This document shows, in pieces, positions 41,894 to 54,318 of a stretch of 64,000 bases of DNA. The stretch is from Nyssa sinensis (Eukaryota > Streptophyta > Magnoliopsida > Cornales > Nyssaceae). The stretch is from NCBI GenBank assembly GCA_008638375.1, contig CM018040.1, forward strand, positions 32,179,970-32,243,969. Reading direction: 5' to 3'. Position numbers and translations under genes: made by a program. Position 1 is the first letter of the stretch. Each line of letters opens with the position of its first letter. The notes under the pieces were generated by a model. The model did no database searches and had not been told where the DNA came from. It saw nothing but the letters and a program-made list of their open reading frames with translations.

Positions 41894-42960
41894 CTATTGA
41901 TAATACTTCCGTAAATGTTCCACATTCCACGGCCTAGGAATAGGCTTCCCAGTCATGTCTTCTAGCCAGTAGGTGGTAGGCCTAACGACCTTCGTCACTC
42001 TGTAGGGGCCTTCCCAGTTTGGTGACAACTTTCCTATAGTGGGATCCTTGGTGTTTTAAAAGACTCTTCTTAAGACAAAGTCTCCGACTTGAAAGTTGAC
42101 CGTCTTAAGCCCCACCTTGGATTTGTCGACCATTCTCTACTGATAGGCTTCCATCCTGATACTGGCTTGATCCCTTCTTTCTTCAAGCAAATCCAAATTT
42201 TCCATCAGCTGCTGATCATTGGATTCTTGCTCAAAGGCTTCAGTCCTCAGGGTTGGCATACCGATCTCAACTAGAATTACTACTTCTGGACCATAGGCCA
42301 GTGAGAAGGGAGTTTCAGAGGTGGGAGTTCTTCTGGTTGTTCTGTAGGCCCAAAGAACTCCAGGGACTTCCTCTGCCTACTTTCTTTTGGCCTGCTCCAA
42401 CCTTTTCTTTAATCCATCAAGGATCGTTCAGTTGGTGACCTCTGCTTGCCCATTTGCTTGTGGATGGCCTGGAGAGGCAAAATGTTGCCTAATGTTGAGA
42501 TTTTCACAGAATTTCTTGAAGCCTTTACCAGTGAACTGCGGCCCATTGTCAGAGATAATCACACATGGTATACCGAACCTACAAACAATGTTCTTCAAGT
42601 GAAGCTCTCAACTTCCTTTTCTATGATATGTGTTAGAGGTTCAGCTTCGGCCTACTTAGAGAAGTAGTCAATGGCTACCAAGAGATACTTCTTGTTCGGA
42701 TGGGGCCTTTGGTAATGGACCCACGATGTCCATCCCCCACTGAGTAAAGGGCCAAGGACTAGGAATCGGGATGAGCTCGTGATGAGGCTGGTGTTGATAT
42801 GGGGCAAATCTTTGGCATTTGTCGCACTTCTGGACATACTCCTTAGCCTGCTTTAGCATGCTAGGCCAGTAATAGCTCTGAGACAGAGCTCGGTGAGCTA
42901 TAGTTCTGCCTCCATTATGATTCCCGCAAATACCCTCGTGTATTTCAGCCAAGACATATT
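41894..42960 (-). pseudogene. Integrase of H
   Basis: Minus strand. Zinc-binding end: 'CGNHNGGRTIAHRALSQ' with 'YYWPSML' and 'CDKCQRFAPYQ'; core: 'WGMDIVGPLPKA', 'KYLLVAIDYFSKWVE', 'IPCVIISDNGPQF' (second Asp) and 'HPQANGQAEV' (Glu); C-terminal part ends 'WNVEHLRKYYQ' with stop at 41894. Frameshifts near 42690 and stops near 42440 and 42140. No chromodomain, as expected for Tat elements. Would insert element DNA; inactive. Confidence 0.85.
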
Positions 42961-43260
42961 GTGATTCTTCTAGAGCTAAGCATTTTAACAGAGGTTGAGA
43001 ATAAGACCTTCTATAAAGTTTGTTGTTCAGGATCAGGTACCGAGCCGCTCTGATTCGGATTCTTCTAGCTTTGTTTTTATCTTCTAGGAGGAGCCCAGAT
43101 TGTAGGTACTAGAGGATTGGAGTCATCCAGTTTTGGGGCTGTTCAGCAATTTGAGCAACTTGGGCTTCCTCTATGCTGGGTCCTAGGCTAATAGGAGATT
43201 TTTACTGTGGAGTTTGCCTCGGACTTAAGGCTGGACACCATGTTTGCCAAAGCGTCTGCT

Positions 43261-43680
43261 CTACAGTTCTGGCTTCTTTCTATTTTCTGGATAGTGAACG
43301 TCTAGAAGGAACTGTTTCAAGTGGTTCACCAGTTCGGAGTATCGAAACATCCTATCATCTTTAATGGAGAATTCTCCCAGGACTTGGCTTACCACCAGTT
43401 GGGAGTCTGAGAAGACTTTAAGGTTCTGAACCTCACATTCTAGAGCCAACTTTATGCCTAGGATTAGGGCTTCATATTCTGCTTTATTGTTGGAAGCTTT
43501 GAATCCCAAGCTGACTGCTTTTTCTGACGAGAGCCCATCAGGGGACTGTAGTACCAGTCCTACTCCTGAGCCTTGATCGGTTGACGATCCATCGATGTAG
43601 AGTAGCCAGGTTCCTGAAGTTTCGATGAGCTGTGCCTTGTCTTGAAGTGCCGGGGTGAACTCGACAACAAAATCAGCCAA
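43261..43680 (-). pseudogene. Second, archaeal-type RNase H of H
   Basis: 'LYIDGSSTDQGSGVGLVLQSPDG' in two parts ('LYIDGSSTD', 'GVGLVLQSPDG'), 'SNNKAEYEALILGI' and 'VFSDSQLVVSQVLGEF' show the catalytic Asp, Glu and Asp of the archaeal-like RNase H that Tat elements gained beside their own. 139 codons are open. About 580 bases of degenerate linker follow before the integrase zinc finger. Confidence 0.85.
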
Positions 43681-43751
43681 GGCCTACCCTTTGATGGAGT
43701 TTCGAGGCACATATGATATATCAAATTCCCCTAACTCCACAGACCACTTCA

Positions 43752-44129
43752 CTAATCTTCCGATACCTCAGGTTTCCTCAATATTGACTTCAGAGGATAG
43801 GCGGTTGGGATTTTAATTGGATGAGCTTGGAAGTAAGGACGGAGCTTCCGAGCTGATATCACCAAAGAGAAGGCTAGCTTTTCCACTTCTAGATATCTCT
43901 TTTTTGTGTCGAGTAGTGCCCTACTGATGTAGAATATAGGCCTCTGTACTCCCCTGTCCTGTCTGACTAATGTGGAGCTGACCGTGTTCTCAGAGACTGC
44001 AAGGTACAAGAGTAGCTTTTCTCCCTGTACTGGTTTTGACAGAAGTTCTGGAGAGGCTAGATACTCCTTTAGCTCTTGAAAAGCTTTCTCGCATTCTTCC
44101 GTCCACTGTAAAGCTTTGTTGCCCTTCAA
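43752..44129 (-). pseudogene. Gypsy RNase H / connection region of H
   Basis: 'ALQWTEECEKAFQELKEYL', 'LLLYLAVSENTVSSTLV' and 'QRPIFYISRALLDTKKRY' match the RT-RNase H junction of Tat elements. First catalytic residue region ('LYLAVSE') is already Asp-less in most Tat elements, where this first RNase H is degenerate. 125 codons open; frameshifted relative to both neighbours. Confidence 0.8.
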
Positions 44130-45100
44130 AGCTTTGAAGAAAGGTAGGCAGCGATCCAGTGGATTTGGAGATAAATCTGCTTAGTGCCACGATTCTGCCA
44201 TTCAGTGCCTGAATGTCCTTTCTGGTTTTCGATGACTTCAGTCCAATCAGAGCTTGTATCTGAGTGGGGTATGCTTCGATACCCCTCTAAGAAACAATGT
44301 ATCCCAAGAATTTTCCCTTCTTCAGCCCAAAGGTACATTTCGAGGGGTTGAGCTTCATCTTGTGCTGTCTGAGGATATCGAAGGTTTGGGCTTAAATGCT
44401 GGAGGAGACTACTTTTCTGTAGACTCTTGACCAGCATGTCATCGATGTATACCTCCATGGTACTGCCGAGCAGTGGTCTGAACATCTTGTTGACCAACCG
44501 CTGGTATGTGGCTCCAGCGTTCTTCAACCCGAAAGGCATTACTCTATAGCAGTAGAGACCTCGTTCGGTTATGAAGGCTGTCTTCTCCTGGTCTGGAGGG
44601 TACATCTGAATTTGGTTGTATCCTAGAATAGGCATCCATAAAACTCATGAGTTCATGCCCTGCTAGTAGCGTCAACCAGTTAGTCTATCCTTGGCAGTGG
44701 AAAGCTGTCTTTGGGGCATGCCTTATTGAGGTCTAGTATAATCAATGCAGAACCCTCCACTTGCCATTTTTCTTCTTGACTAGGACGGTGTTGGCTAGCC
44801 ACTCGGGGTAGAACACTTCTCGTATCATCCTGGCTTCAAGCAGCCTCTAGACTTCCTCATTTATGATCCGATGTCGTTCAGGAGCGATCGGCCTTCTCTT
44901 CTGTCTGACTGGTGGGTGATCTGGGTCTACCATCAGCTTGTGAGTTATGAGGCTAGGATCTATACCCTCCATATCTTTGGTCTCCCAAGCAAATATAGAG
45001 AGGTTGTCTTTCAGAAACCTGACTATCTTCTCCTGCTCGGTGTGTGTCAGGTCTGGGCCGATGTACAAATAACGCCCCTCTGATTCTGAACTGACCAACA
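44126..45100 (-). pseudogene. Reverse transcriptase of H
   Basis: Two open parts. 44847-45100 has 'IFAWETKDMEGIDPSLITH' and 'PVRQKRRPIAPERHRII' (RT N-terminal). 44126-44635 has 'GYNQIQMYPPDQEKTAFIT', 'YCYRVMPFGLKNAGATYQRL' and the catalytic 'VYIDDMLVKS', intact. Between them 44640-44840 is frameshifted, losing the first catalytic block ('MDAYSGY'-type). Not functional as it stands. Confidence 0.85.
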
Positions 45101-46317
45101 CTTTGATGGGCTCGCCAATGGGTTTGGCTCGGCTGTCCCATCCCCTTGGGCTCAGGGGTTCTTCAATGTTGGATGGGCAACCTTCCTCCTCAGGGAGTGT
45201 AGGTGAGGACTGGATCTGTACAGTCCCGAGTATACTGTAATTGCTATTTGGCGACCTTCTCCTTGAGTGCAATGGCATGACACTCTCGAGAGGTTGGCTG
45301 GCACCCTCTGACAGAATAAACATTCTGATTATGAACGTACTTCAGACATTGATGGAGGGTCGAGGTGACCGCCCCTATCTGGTGCAACCATGGTCTCCCA
45401 ATTATGACGTTGTAGGGAGATTTCATATTCAACACCATGTACTCTGAGATGGTGGTCTTCTGCCCTTCTCCCTCTCCCACAGTAGTAGGAAGGTCGATTC
45501 TTCCTAATGGGGTGCTGAGATTGCCATCAAAAGCTGCCATCACGGTAGTAGTAGGCTTGATGTTGTCGTGGTCCATTCCCATCTGTTTGAGTGGCTTAAG
45601 GAACAGTATATTGACAGAGCTGCTGGTATCAACCAGGACTCTTCTGATCTCGAAGTTAGCGATCTTGAGAGTGATGACAAGGGCATCACTGTGAGGGCAG
45701 TGTACCCCCGCTAGATCCTGTTCAGTGAATTGGATCTCTGGTGCTGGTTTGAGCCTTTTTTCAACATTGGAGATCTGTAATACATCTGGGGCAGCCCTGG
45801 CCTCCCGAGCATATCTCTTTCTCACCCTGTTTGACATTTCTGTAATTGGGGAGTCGGCATGGAGGATGTAAATGACATGGTTGTTCTGCCTCTGAGGCTC
45901 ATTTCGTCCTTCCCTCTGCTCCTGCCTCTGCTCGGGCCTCTGGTCCAGCCGTTGTTGAGGCTTGTCTTCTTGAAGGTTCTGCCTTCCGTCCTGCTTGACG
46001 AACTCCCGAAGACGCCCCTTCTTTATGAGCTGCTCTATCTCATATCGGAGGGTCCTGCATGAGTTAGTCGTATGTCCATGATCTTTATAGAAATTACAAT
46101 ACTTACTTTGGTCCCGAAGGCTGGGATCTCCTTTGATTGGTTCCGGCCACCTCAGGTTTTCCCGATCTCGAATCTGCCGGAATACTTGGTTAGGTGTAGT
46201 GTTTAAAGGGGCAAAGTTAGTGAACTCCCTTGGTCCGAAATTGTACACAACTTTGGGTGCTGTTTCTCTTTTCTGGACTCCTGGCCCTCTTCTTGCCAGA
46301 GTCTCTTCTGTGGTCAT
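45101..46317 (-). pseudogene. Nucleocapsid and protease region of H
   Basis: Open from 46317 to 45244. 'YCNFYKDHGHTTNSCRTL' is the CX2CX4HX4C-like zinc motif of Tat Gag (middle Cys replaced). A glutamine/arginine-rich linker follows, then 'RRVLVDTSSSVNILF', the protease site with DTS where DTG or DGG is expected, and 'NVIIGRPWLHQIGAVTST', the flap-to-C-terminal motif. The missing glycine would disable the protease. The frame then shifts into the RT reading at about 45300. Confidence 0.82.
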
Positions 46318-47472
46318 CCTTCTTGTGATCCTCCCTCTTCGGATTATCCCTCTGGGTTTGATCTTTGCCCTTCTGGGATGTACGGTTGGCTTCTTCCAAG
46401 TTGATATACTTCCTGGCCTGATCCATTAATGCCGCCATGTCGGCTGGAGCGCTTTTTGTCAAGGAGTCTCTGAAGCCACCGTTAGCAAGTCCAGCAGTTA
46501 AGGCAGCTACAAAGAATTTTGGGCTGCAGTCGGTGATCTCCGTGAGTTCGGCATTGAAGCGCGCAATGTAGGCTGTGAGGGACTCCTCCTTAGTCTGCTT
46601 AACATTTAACAGGAATTCTGGTCCCCTTCTGAGCCTTCTACTGGTCATAAACCTGTCCAGGAATTGTTTACTGAGCTCATAGAAGCTGGTAATTGAGTTC
46701 GGAGGGAGGTGGTGGAACCATTTCAGAGCAGTTCCCTTCAAGCTGGTAATGAAAGTCTGGCATATAAAAGCATCAGAGGCCCCGTGGAGGGCCATCGTAC
46801 GCTGGTAGTGCGAGAGATGATCTCCTGGGTCTCCAGACCCATCGTACAGGGTGAACTTGGGCACCATGAACTCTCTAGGGCCTTTCTTCTGACATGATGG
46901 CGTGAGTGAATGGGGTGGAAAGTCTTCCGAGCAGCCTGGCCAACTCGTCTTGCTCTGGAGGGTTCTGGGCACCTCTCAAAGCAATTGTTCGGTCCATAGA
47001 TTCGGCAATTTCTTCTACCCTCCTGCGGGTTTCTGAACCGGACATCTTGTGAACCTTGTCTTACAGCCTCGGCTTCAGGGTAGTCGAGCTGAGTACGTTC
47101 CTCGGAAGGAAGAGGGTTCTGAACTGGAGGAATTGGTGCTACTTGGGGATGAGGCTCCTGTGGTGCCGGATGTGCTCCCGAAGCCCTTGGAGTCGAGGCT
47201 CTAGTAGTGCTCCGGTAATGGACGTTAGGGACGAAGGCTGATGTTCCCCAGCCTGGGGCTGCTGATGGCTGTGGATCTCTGCCAACGCGAGCAACACCCT
47301 GGGGGTGCCCAGGTTGGTTATTTGGAGCCTGCTCGTGGGGCTCTTCATTCTCAGTGGTAATAGGGGGTGGTGTTCCCGCAGCAATGTTGACCGGTGGGTT
47401 TGGAGGACTCGTCCCTTGATTTTGTGTGAGCGTTGCCAATGTTCTAGTTATGGCAAGCAACTGTTCCTGCAC
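46217..47472 (-). pseudogene. Gag of H
   Basis: Starts near 47472 with 'MQEQLLAITRTLATL' and a long proline-rich region; a frameshift near 46990 passes to the capsid-like frame at 46972. That frame shows 'TLYDGSGDPGDHLSHYQRTM', read as 'LYDGSGDPGDHLSHY', 'ALKWFHHLPPNSITSF', 'KQTKEESLTAYIARFN' and a lysine/arginine/aspartate-rich tail, the standard Tat Retrotrans_gag domain. Confidence 0.85.
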
Positions 47473-47669
47473 CAGTTCATTGTGTCGTTTGATTGATTCG
47501 ATCTCTTGTCACATGGGATCAACCGTTGGCCTCCTCGCTCGTGGAGCAGGCGGCCAACGTTGAGAGCTTTGCGGATTCTGAGTATTCTGTCAGCGGTCGG
47601 AGATTTGGGGCCATAGTTTTTCGGTGAGGAAAGAGATGAGTTTGTGAATAGAGCCCTTGGAGATTAGTC

Positions 47670-47690
47670 GTTCCCACAGACGGCGCCAAA
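47670..47690 (-). other. Primer-binding site of H (tRNA-Asp-like)
   Basis: One base inside the 5' LTR end the minus strand reads TTTGGCGCCGTCTGTGGGAA. TGGCGCCGT fits the complement of the tRNA-Asp 3' end for nine bases and then diverges. Confidence 0.65.
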
Positions 47691-47691
47691 C

Positions 47692-48327
47692 TGATGCTGC
47701 ACTTTTCGACTCGCAATAAGTGTGGGCTCCGTGACCTGTAGAACACTCAGAAAAGGGATCAGAAGACCACCAGATTGGCTCCGGCCGTAGCCGCTCCGAT
47801 GCTTAAGTAAGTAAATGGAATTGAAAAGACTGTATTGAAAGCCAAAGAATGAGCATAAAAATAAAGCGTACCTTTAGGGTTTAATTTATAGATTGTGGCC
47901 TTCCTAAGTTGATTAGGATTCGGTGCCATGAATATAGGGATTTGATCATCGGAGATTACAGTTTCCTTGTGGAGTATTGTGTCGTAGATAGAGATTATAA
48001 TCATAGATAATAGTTTCCTTGTTGAAGACTGTTTCCGTGTTGAAGACTGTTTCCTTATTCCCTGCTTGGCAGTTGTTAAGGAAACCATAAGGTCGGAACT
48101 ATATGAAATACTGAGTGAATATGGCCTTGAGCATAAGGTTTGGAAGATATGTGCATGAGAATGCCCTGGAGGCTCCGTCTGCTCTGTATGACCGAGTTTA
48201 TCGGCTCTGTAGGATATATATATATGAGAATGCCCTGAAGGCTGTGGCTGCTCTGTATGATCGAGATTATCAGCTCTGTAAGCACACGTGTCTCAAGGTG
48301 ATTTGTGTGTCTGTTTGTGGTATATCA
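47692..48327 (-). repeat. 5' LTR of element H
   Basis: 636 bases, aligns with 36825-37458 at high identity. Outer flank TTATT (48328-48332) equals 36820-36824. Confidence 0.93.
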
Positions 48328-48332
48328 TTATT

Positions 48333-50088
48333 AGAATGATTGCCCAAACATTCAGGCCTCCAAAACTGTAGGAAACTGAACATCCTACCATTGAAGGACC
48401 TTAAAATATGGGTTTGAATCAAGTGGAATCAAACATGTTTTGATGGTTAGGGACTTAAACTAGAAACTATGGGGAACCTAAACCCACAAAAATTAAGACT
48501 TAAACATTTATGGGGAGTGAGAAATTTGGAGTTGTAGGTCGCGGGTTCAACATGAAACTTCGCTAACCGAGTTTAAACCTTACCTTTGTGAACGGAATAA
48601 TGATCCTTATGGTTGTATGATCACAACAAGCCAAAAACTATTGATTTTTGTAGAGAAATGAGGGTGTATAACCCAAATATTCAATCGGCCATTAATGGGT
48701 GAATCAAGATTTTGAGCTTATTTCAAGTTATGAAACAAATGCCAAAATGTTTATTAACCTTTCAGAATTATGTTGGAATAAAAAATAGTGAGAATCAATG
48801 GCCAAAAACTCACGAAATTGATTTTAAAAATTTTAGCTTTTAGGGTTATTGTTCATCGTCCTGGGGAAGACGATGAACAGTACCAAAAATCGGTCGGGTC
48901 GACTTGGGTTTGGTTTGAGTCAACTCGGTTTAGGGCGCACATATGGGTCTTCCAAAACACTGCCGTTTAACTTAAAGAAAAAAGGAAAAAAAGGAAAGAG
49001 AGGAAACGACTACGCTGGGGAATCGAACTCGGGTGAACAGTGAAACCATTAACCCACCTTACCACTAAGCCACGTGGTCATATGTGACATATATGGCTAA
49101 TTAAAATAAATTATAGGCACGCAAATTAAGATCTAAAAATGTCTAGATTAATTATATTCAATATTTCGGACTGAATGGTAACGTTCTTTTGAGGAAAATA
49201 CGACTCGGTAACAAATTAGAAAATGATGAATTCGTCCTTAGAACTTAATGAAGTAAGTAGAAGTATAAAAATGAAATTAATAAGTCCACATAAATGCTAT
49301 AAGAACCAAATAGACTCAAAATGGAGTCTGAATACTTAAATCGTTTATAGAGAAATGTGGAATATTAAAAAGGGTGAATTACCATAGTGCCCTTGAAAGG
49401 CCAAATAAGTGATAAGGCACCAGGGAACCCTAAATGGGGAAATTGAAAACCCTTAATTGAATAGACTAAGATCAAAAGAACTTAAAATACTAAATAACAA
49501 AGTTTGAGACTAGAATGAATACTTATTCATTATTCCATGTATTTTTTATTAGTGATTATAAGATCACCGAAATGATGGAAAGTGGAAAGAAAGCTACGAG
49601 ATACCTATTATTGTAACTGCATAGGAATGTAATGCTAAGAACTCAATGTATGTAAAACCCGAATTCTAACATGTGATCATTCCCAGCCATGTCACAATAT
49701 CATTTCCTTTATACTGCCAAATTTTTACTCCTAAAGATGCCTAAAACTTATTTACTCCACAATTTGATGCCTATTCTGCCTTGTGGACTCGTTGAGAATT
49801 TGGTTGTCAATATCCTCATGTGATTACTTGTTTACTTATATACTTTGTTTGGAGATTGAAAATTTGCTATGGCTCTCACTATTGAGAATTTGTTATTCCA
49901 CAAATATGCGTGTAACTTGTGGAATTCTGATGATCATGGTATTATTAATATGAGTGCCTGGAGTTGTGATTTGTCACAATTTCCATCTGATTCATAGATG
50001 CTTCTGGACTTATGGGTCGATGTCCATGGAGGTAATGATATATGTAAAGAGCTCTAGTGCTATTCAGGAGCCTGATGGTGGGGTAGAC
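48333..50088 (+). repeat. 3' LTR of element D, second part
   Basis: Resumes after H and matches 30523-32105 (for example AACTCGGTTTAGGGCGCACAT near 48921, given here in shorter form AACTCGGTTTAGGG). It has 300 bases around 49350-49680 that the other copy lacks, including a donor-like CAAT|GTATGTAA at 49648. Similarity stops at GGTGGGGTAGAC (50088). Confidence 0.78.
49019..49072 (-). other. Antisense tRNA-like module, 3' LTR of D
   Basis: Minus strand TGGCTTAGTGGTAAGG and GAGTTCGATTCC, both boxes perfect, 54 bases. Outer flanks GACCACG and CGTAGTC could pair at six of seven positions like an acceptor stem, though the T-stem pairs poorly. Confidence 0.6.
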
Positions 50089-50111
50089 AAGCAAAGATAT
50101 GATAATATGAT

Positions 50112-50195
50112 AGCTAGTCAAGAAATAGAATGTCAAAATAGCCAGTTAAGAAATAGAATGTCACAATCGCCAGTTAAGAAATTTAATGTCACAAT
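50112..50195 (+). repeat. Three tandem 28-bp units in LTR E
   Basis: AGCCAGTTAAGAAATAGAAT and similar at 50112, 50140 and 50168. The single-copy counterpart is seen in LTR D near 32480. Confidence 0.85.
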
Positions 50196-51317
50196 GGCCA
50201 ATCACCAAAAGTGTGAAACAATAGAAATGACCTTTAGGTCAAAGGCACACCCCATAATGGTAAGAATAAGTGAATATCAAATAATACAAGGTATATGAGA
50301 TCATCAGTAAGGATCTCGCCCAAACAATAGTCATACTGCCATAATCATAAGATAACCAATCGTAAACCAATGGATAAACTTGCAAAACATATGATCATTC
50401 ATAAGAAAAATATGATCATCCTATGAGTTTAATAAGAGATATGATTTCAAACATAATTGATGCACAGTTTTTTTAGGGCCCAGCATACCCTCAGTCTTTT
50501 AGGGCTCGGCATACCCTCTATCTTTTACATATATTACACCATATGTCCTTCATGGACTTTGACCTATAGGTCCAGTAATACTATCAGATAGATATTGTGA
50601 CTGAGCACAACTGTAGGTACTTATATTATATCATGACCATCATAATTCCATGAAGAGTGTACTTATATGTGGAATATCAATTTTTTGAGCAGTGAGAACA
50701 TAGCAATTTGCCTTTCAAGGCATGGTACAAAGTGTAAAAACAATCATATTCAAGATATAACAGTCTAACTCTCAATAATTTTCACAAGATAGAACAAACA
50801 TCAAATTGTGGAATCAATAAGTATCAAGTATGTATAGGAGTACAAATTTGGCAGTATAAAGGAGTAACATTGTGACATGGCTAAGAATTACCACATGTAA
50901 GAGTTCAGGTTCTACTTACCTTTAAAATAGTTCTTTCTCTTTCAATAGGAAATTAGATCGCATTTTCTTTCCCTTTAAAAGTTCCTATTAATCAGAAACA
51001 TTTCTTAGTTCAATGCTATGTATAGCCTAATTTTTTAGAACTAGTCAATTTCATATATCAACATTTTAAGTATCTTATTTGGTAAAACTGACTCTACTAT
51101 TGAGTCCGGAACGTGGAAGAAAGTCAATTTAGGCTTTTACAGACTTCACAAATCGGACTCCACCGTTGACTCCGGAATGCCCAAAATAGTAAGATACACT
51201 ATCCCTTTATTTTATTTGGACACTGAAATTATTTTATAAATTAAATTAGTCAAATTATACTATTTTATATTATATATATATATATATTGAAGTAGTATTT
51301 TAAATATGGTGCCTCAC

Positions 51318-51382
51318 TAGCATAGTGGCTTGGCTACTTTGGTTAGGATGCCTCCCATGCATGCTAGTTAAGTTTCGAATCT
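51318..51382 (+). other. tRNA-like module in LTR E (antisense to the LTR)
   Basis: TAGCATAGTGGCTTGG (A box) and AGTTTCGAATCT (B-box-like), 65 bases, at the same place relative to the AT-rich block as in A, C and D. Confidence 0.45.
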
Positions 51383-52825
51383 TAGGGGCAGTAGCCCCTT
51401 CCTTTTTTCTGATTTTCTTAAAATCAAACAGTGGACAAAGTCTTAAAACGCGGATAGTCTATTCCTATTCCAAACAGGGTTATCAATTTGAGGATTCATA
51501 AACGCGTAGCCAAACAGTCAGATTCAGACTTAATTTAAAAACCACTTCTTCCAAAAATGGCCTAGTTTTAGGTAGCCCATATTGTGCATGAACCGGGTCC
51601 CGACTCGAGCCCGATCCGACCTGTTACTATTCATTATCGTCTTCCTTGAGAAGACACTGTTCATCATTAACCCTAAAAATTTAGATTTCTATTTCGTGTA
51701 TTTTTGGTTACCTTTTCTTCTTGTTTTCAATCCTAATCAATCCCAAATATCCTAATTTAGGTTTCCCCATTGGTTTCATAGTTTGAATTGAGTTTAAAAG
51801 CTTTGTCAAGCTTTTATCGCTGTTTCAGATATTCCCTCCGTTCATGACCATTTCCCCATAAAAATCGATGAAGTTTGGCCTGTGATGATTCTTAGCTTAT
51901 AGAGTTTCCATTTTTGTCTAATAAACTAACTTTAAAGTTCAGTTGGTGGGGTTCACTTTTGAACCCACGACTTGCGAGTTACTATATCTCCCTTATTTTT
52001 GATTTGTTTCACTTATTTCTTCTTGTTTGGTGATCCTTGTTACCTCTAGTTTAGGTCCAAAGAAACAATTTTAGATTTAGTTCAAGTTGATTCAGACCCA
52101 ATTTGAAGGTCTCGCCAATGACATTTTTTCCTGATTTTCAGGATTTTCTGGGTCCTTCAAACTCTATTTCGCTTCCTTAAGCTATTATTTATTAACTATA
52201 GAGTATATATATACAATTTAGACTATTAAAACTAAACAAAAACTTTGAAGGTTATAGAGAGAGGATTACCTTTTCTCTTGGTTTTCAGTTGCAGCAGTTG
52301 CTCGGCTTCTCCATTTCCTTCCTTCCTTAGCTTCCTCTATTCTCTCTATCTTTTTCTTTCCTAAAGGATGCACTGCCCATGCATATATATAGGCAACACA
52401 CACCTAAATATCTAGCCATCGCCTCTCTTCCTCTCTCCCTATGGTGGTTCTCTCTCTTTCTTTCTCTCTGATATTTTCTTTTCTTTTCCTTTTTTCTTTT
52501 CTTTTCTTTTCTTTTTTGTTTTACCTTATATATATATGTGTATATATATATATATTTTTGACACACACACACACACTGTCGACTTCATGCATATATATAT
52601 ATATATTGCACACACTTACATATATATATATATATATGTATACACACACACATATATATATATATACATGTTTATATACATCCATCACTCTATATGTGTA
52701 TTATTCGAACACTCAGGGTTTTCGAAACTTAAAACGAACTATAAATTTAAACATTGAAAAACGAACCCTAATGTTTTGGTATTACAGTAATTTACTTGGT
52801 TTAATTTGGGTTGGGATATTACATT

Positions 52826-53959
52826 TGTCAAGACCCGAGACCCACCCTATGAGGATCTCAGTGTCGTGACGCCCGGTCCGACTGTTGCTTGTCGAACTAA
52901 AGGTCTCAACTTGCAACACAATCAGTGCTACTAACATGCAGCAACTAAATTACGGAAGAAATTAAATAAAGTTGCATGTGATATATATAATGTTTACAAA
53001 ATACGGAATACAAAATTTCTTAATTACAATTGTTCATCCCCAAGACGTGGATAACATGGGAGAGCTATAAGACTGTCTTTACTAAGTATTACACTGCAAC
53101 TTCAAAAATAAATGTCCACCTCCTAGCTATTAGGCTCTATGGTCTGTTCTCGAGATCTGTGCCTGCAAAATGTTGTGTAGTATTTGATGAGCTATGAAAA
53201 CTTAGTAAGTAGTCATTTACTCTGCCATGTGCACAAGGTATAAAAGAATGCTAGCTAGTCAATGAATATATATACTCAATATCAGATGATAGAAGTCAAA
53301 TGATAAGGAAATGAATCTGCTATGCTAACAATGTCATATTGCTACAATCATGAGCTATATCAAGTATGAAATGTAAGTATTGTACTGAAAGCTGTAAAAA
53401 TCTCATGATCATTCAATAATGATATAACATGATTAAGCTAATGACTATCAATAATAAGGGATAGTGATGTCAACTAAAATTGAGATGCACTGGTACTGGT
53501 GGGGCCCTGGCTACCCCCTAGGTGCATAAGCACCTAAGCTTAACTATACGTCCCATGCCTCACATGGCAACATAATAAATGTTCCTACTTGGAACCTGGA
53601 CCCGAAGGTCATGAATAGCATCAGGTGGAAATGTGGCTGAGCACAAGTCCAACTCTAATAATATATCGAGATCATGCTATCTTCCACGAAGAGAATAGTG
53701 TAATCATAACTGATTCTGGGCAATCTGACGTAACAATAGTTTTCGATGCTATGGTTACTAGACTAAGAATAAAACTATCTGGCCCTTACGGCCCTAGGTA
53801 CAAGTGTACATAAGAAATCTGTGCACAAGTGTACAATCATGATCGATATATATATATATATATATATACATATATAAATCAATAACTAGTTCCTACATGA
53901 TAGAAGCAATATCGATGTGGCTAAATAAACACTGGTGTGTATGTACAGAGTACAATAGG

Positions 53960-53992
<33 letters not shown>

Positions 53993-54318
53993 AGGACTAT
54001 GACATGGCTTGGAATGTAACACATGCAGAGATCGAATTTTACTTACCTCTTTCTGTATTTATCTAGAAGGTCTAGACTGCCTTCTCCTTGCCCTTTGGTG
54101 TTCTTAAGATTCATGAAACACATCTTAGTCTATCATTACTTAAATTATGCTATTCATCAAATTTTATGCCTCTTTACTATTAGTTTCTCTTTTACTAAAA
54201 TAGACTCTACTATTGAGTCCGGAATGTCGAACAAAGTCAGTTTAGGCTTTCGCGGAATTCAATTTAGACTTCTATGCTAAAAAGGGTAAAATGGTCATTT
54301 TGCACTTTTACAGGTTCT
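52826..54318 (-). repeat. LTR F, reversed, first part (3' end), split by I
   Basis: Starts TGTCAAGACCCGAGACCC, two bases after LTR E. Holds an intron-like interval on the minus strand: donor AGAG|GTAAGTAA at 54046, acceptor ACATTTTGCAG|GC ending 53163 (884 bases). TA microsatellites at 53845-53870 and 53962-53989. Interrupted at 54318 by I. Confidence 0.82.
53163..54046 (-). other. Intron-like interval in LTR F
   Basis: See donor and acceptor above at the same relative positions as in A, B and C. No coding content. Confidence 0.42.

Larger units (their letters stand above)
36825..48327 (-). mobile_element. Element H, Tat-lineage Ty3/gypsy retrotransposon, complete outline, decayed coding
   Basis: 11,503 bases on the minus strand between two LTRs of 634 and 636 bases, with a perfect TTATT target duplication (36820-36824, 48328-48332). 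Element order: 5' LTR 47692-48327, primer site, gag, protease, RT, RNase H, a second archaeal-type RNase H, integrase, then in opposite orientation two plus-strand transcription units, then 3' LTR. The second RNase H after the first is diagnostic of the Tat group. LTRs are nearly identical, so the insertion is younger than D, yet gag-pol has several frameshifts. Confidence 0.92.
30523..50088 (+). mobile_element. Element D, long-LTR non-autonomous (LARD-like) retrotransposon, host of element H
   Basis: A 5'-truncated LTR (30523-33061), primer-binding site, a 2.8-kb interior without gag or pol, polypurine tract, and a second LTR (35872-36824 continued at 48333-50088) interrupted by H and truncated at its end. 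The two LTRs align well, for example ATTCAGGCCTCCAAAACTG at about 30529 and 48342. Long LTRs around a non-coding interior fit the definition of a large retrotransposon derivative. It would need proteins from an A- or C-like relative. Confidence 0.75.
50089..52823 (-). repeat. LTR E, reversed, truncated
   Basis: Ends GGGATATTACA at 52823 (LTR 5' terminus, reversed). Contains a tRNA-like module (51318-51382, plus strand so antisense to the LTR), GGACTC-type motifs at about 51095 and 51165, TA/CA block 52520-52680, and a donor site CTTTAAAG|GTAAGTAG (50919, minus). Joined to D at 50089 inside the intron-like part, so its 3' end is lost. Confidence 0.75.

Noticed and set aside
52441..52869. 142-codon frame with many Tyr/Ile/His
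   Set aside because: Runs through CT-, TA- and CA-repeats at the end of LTR E; an artefact of low complexity.
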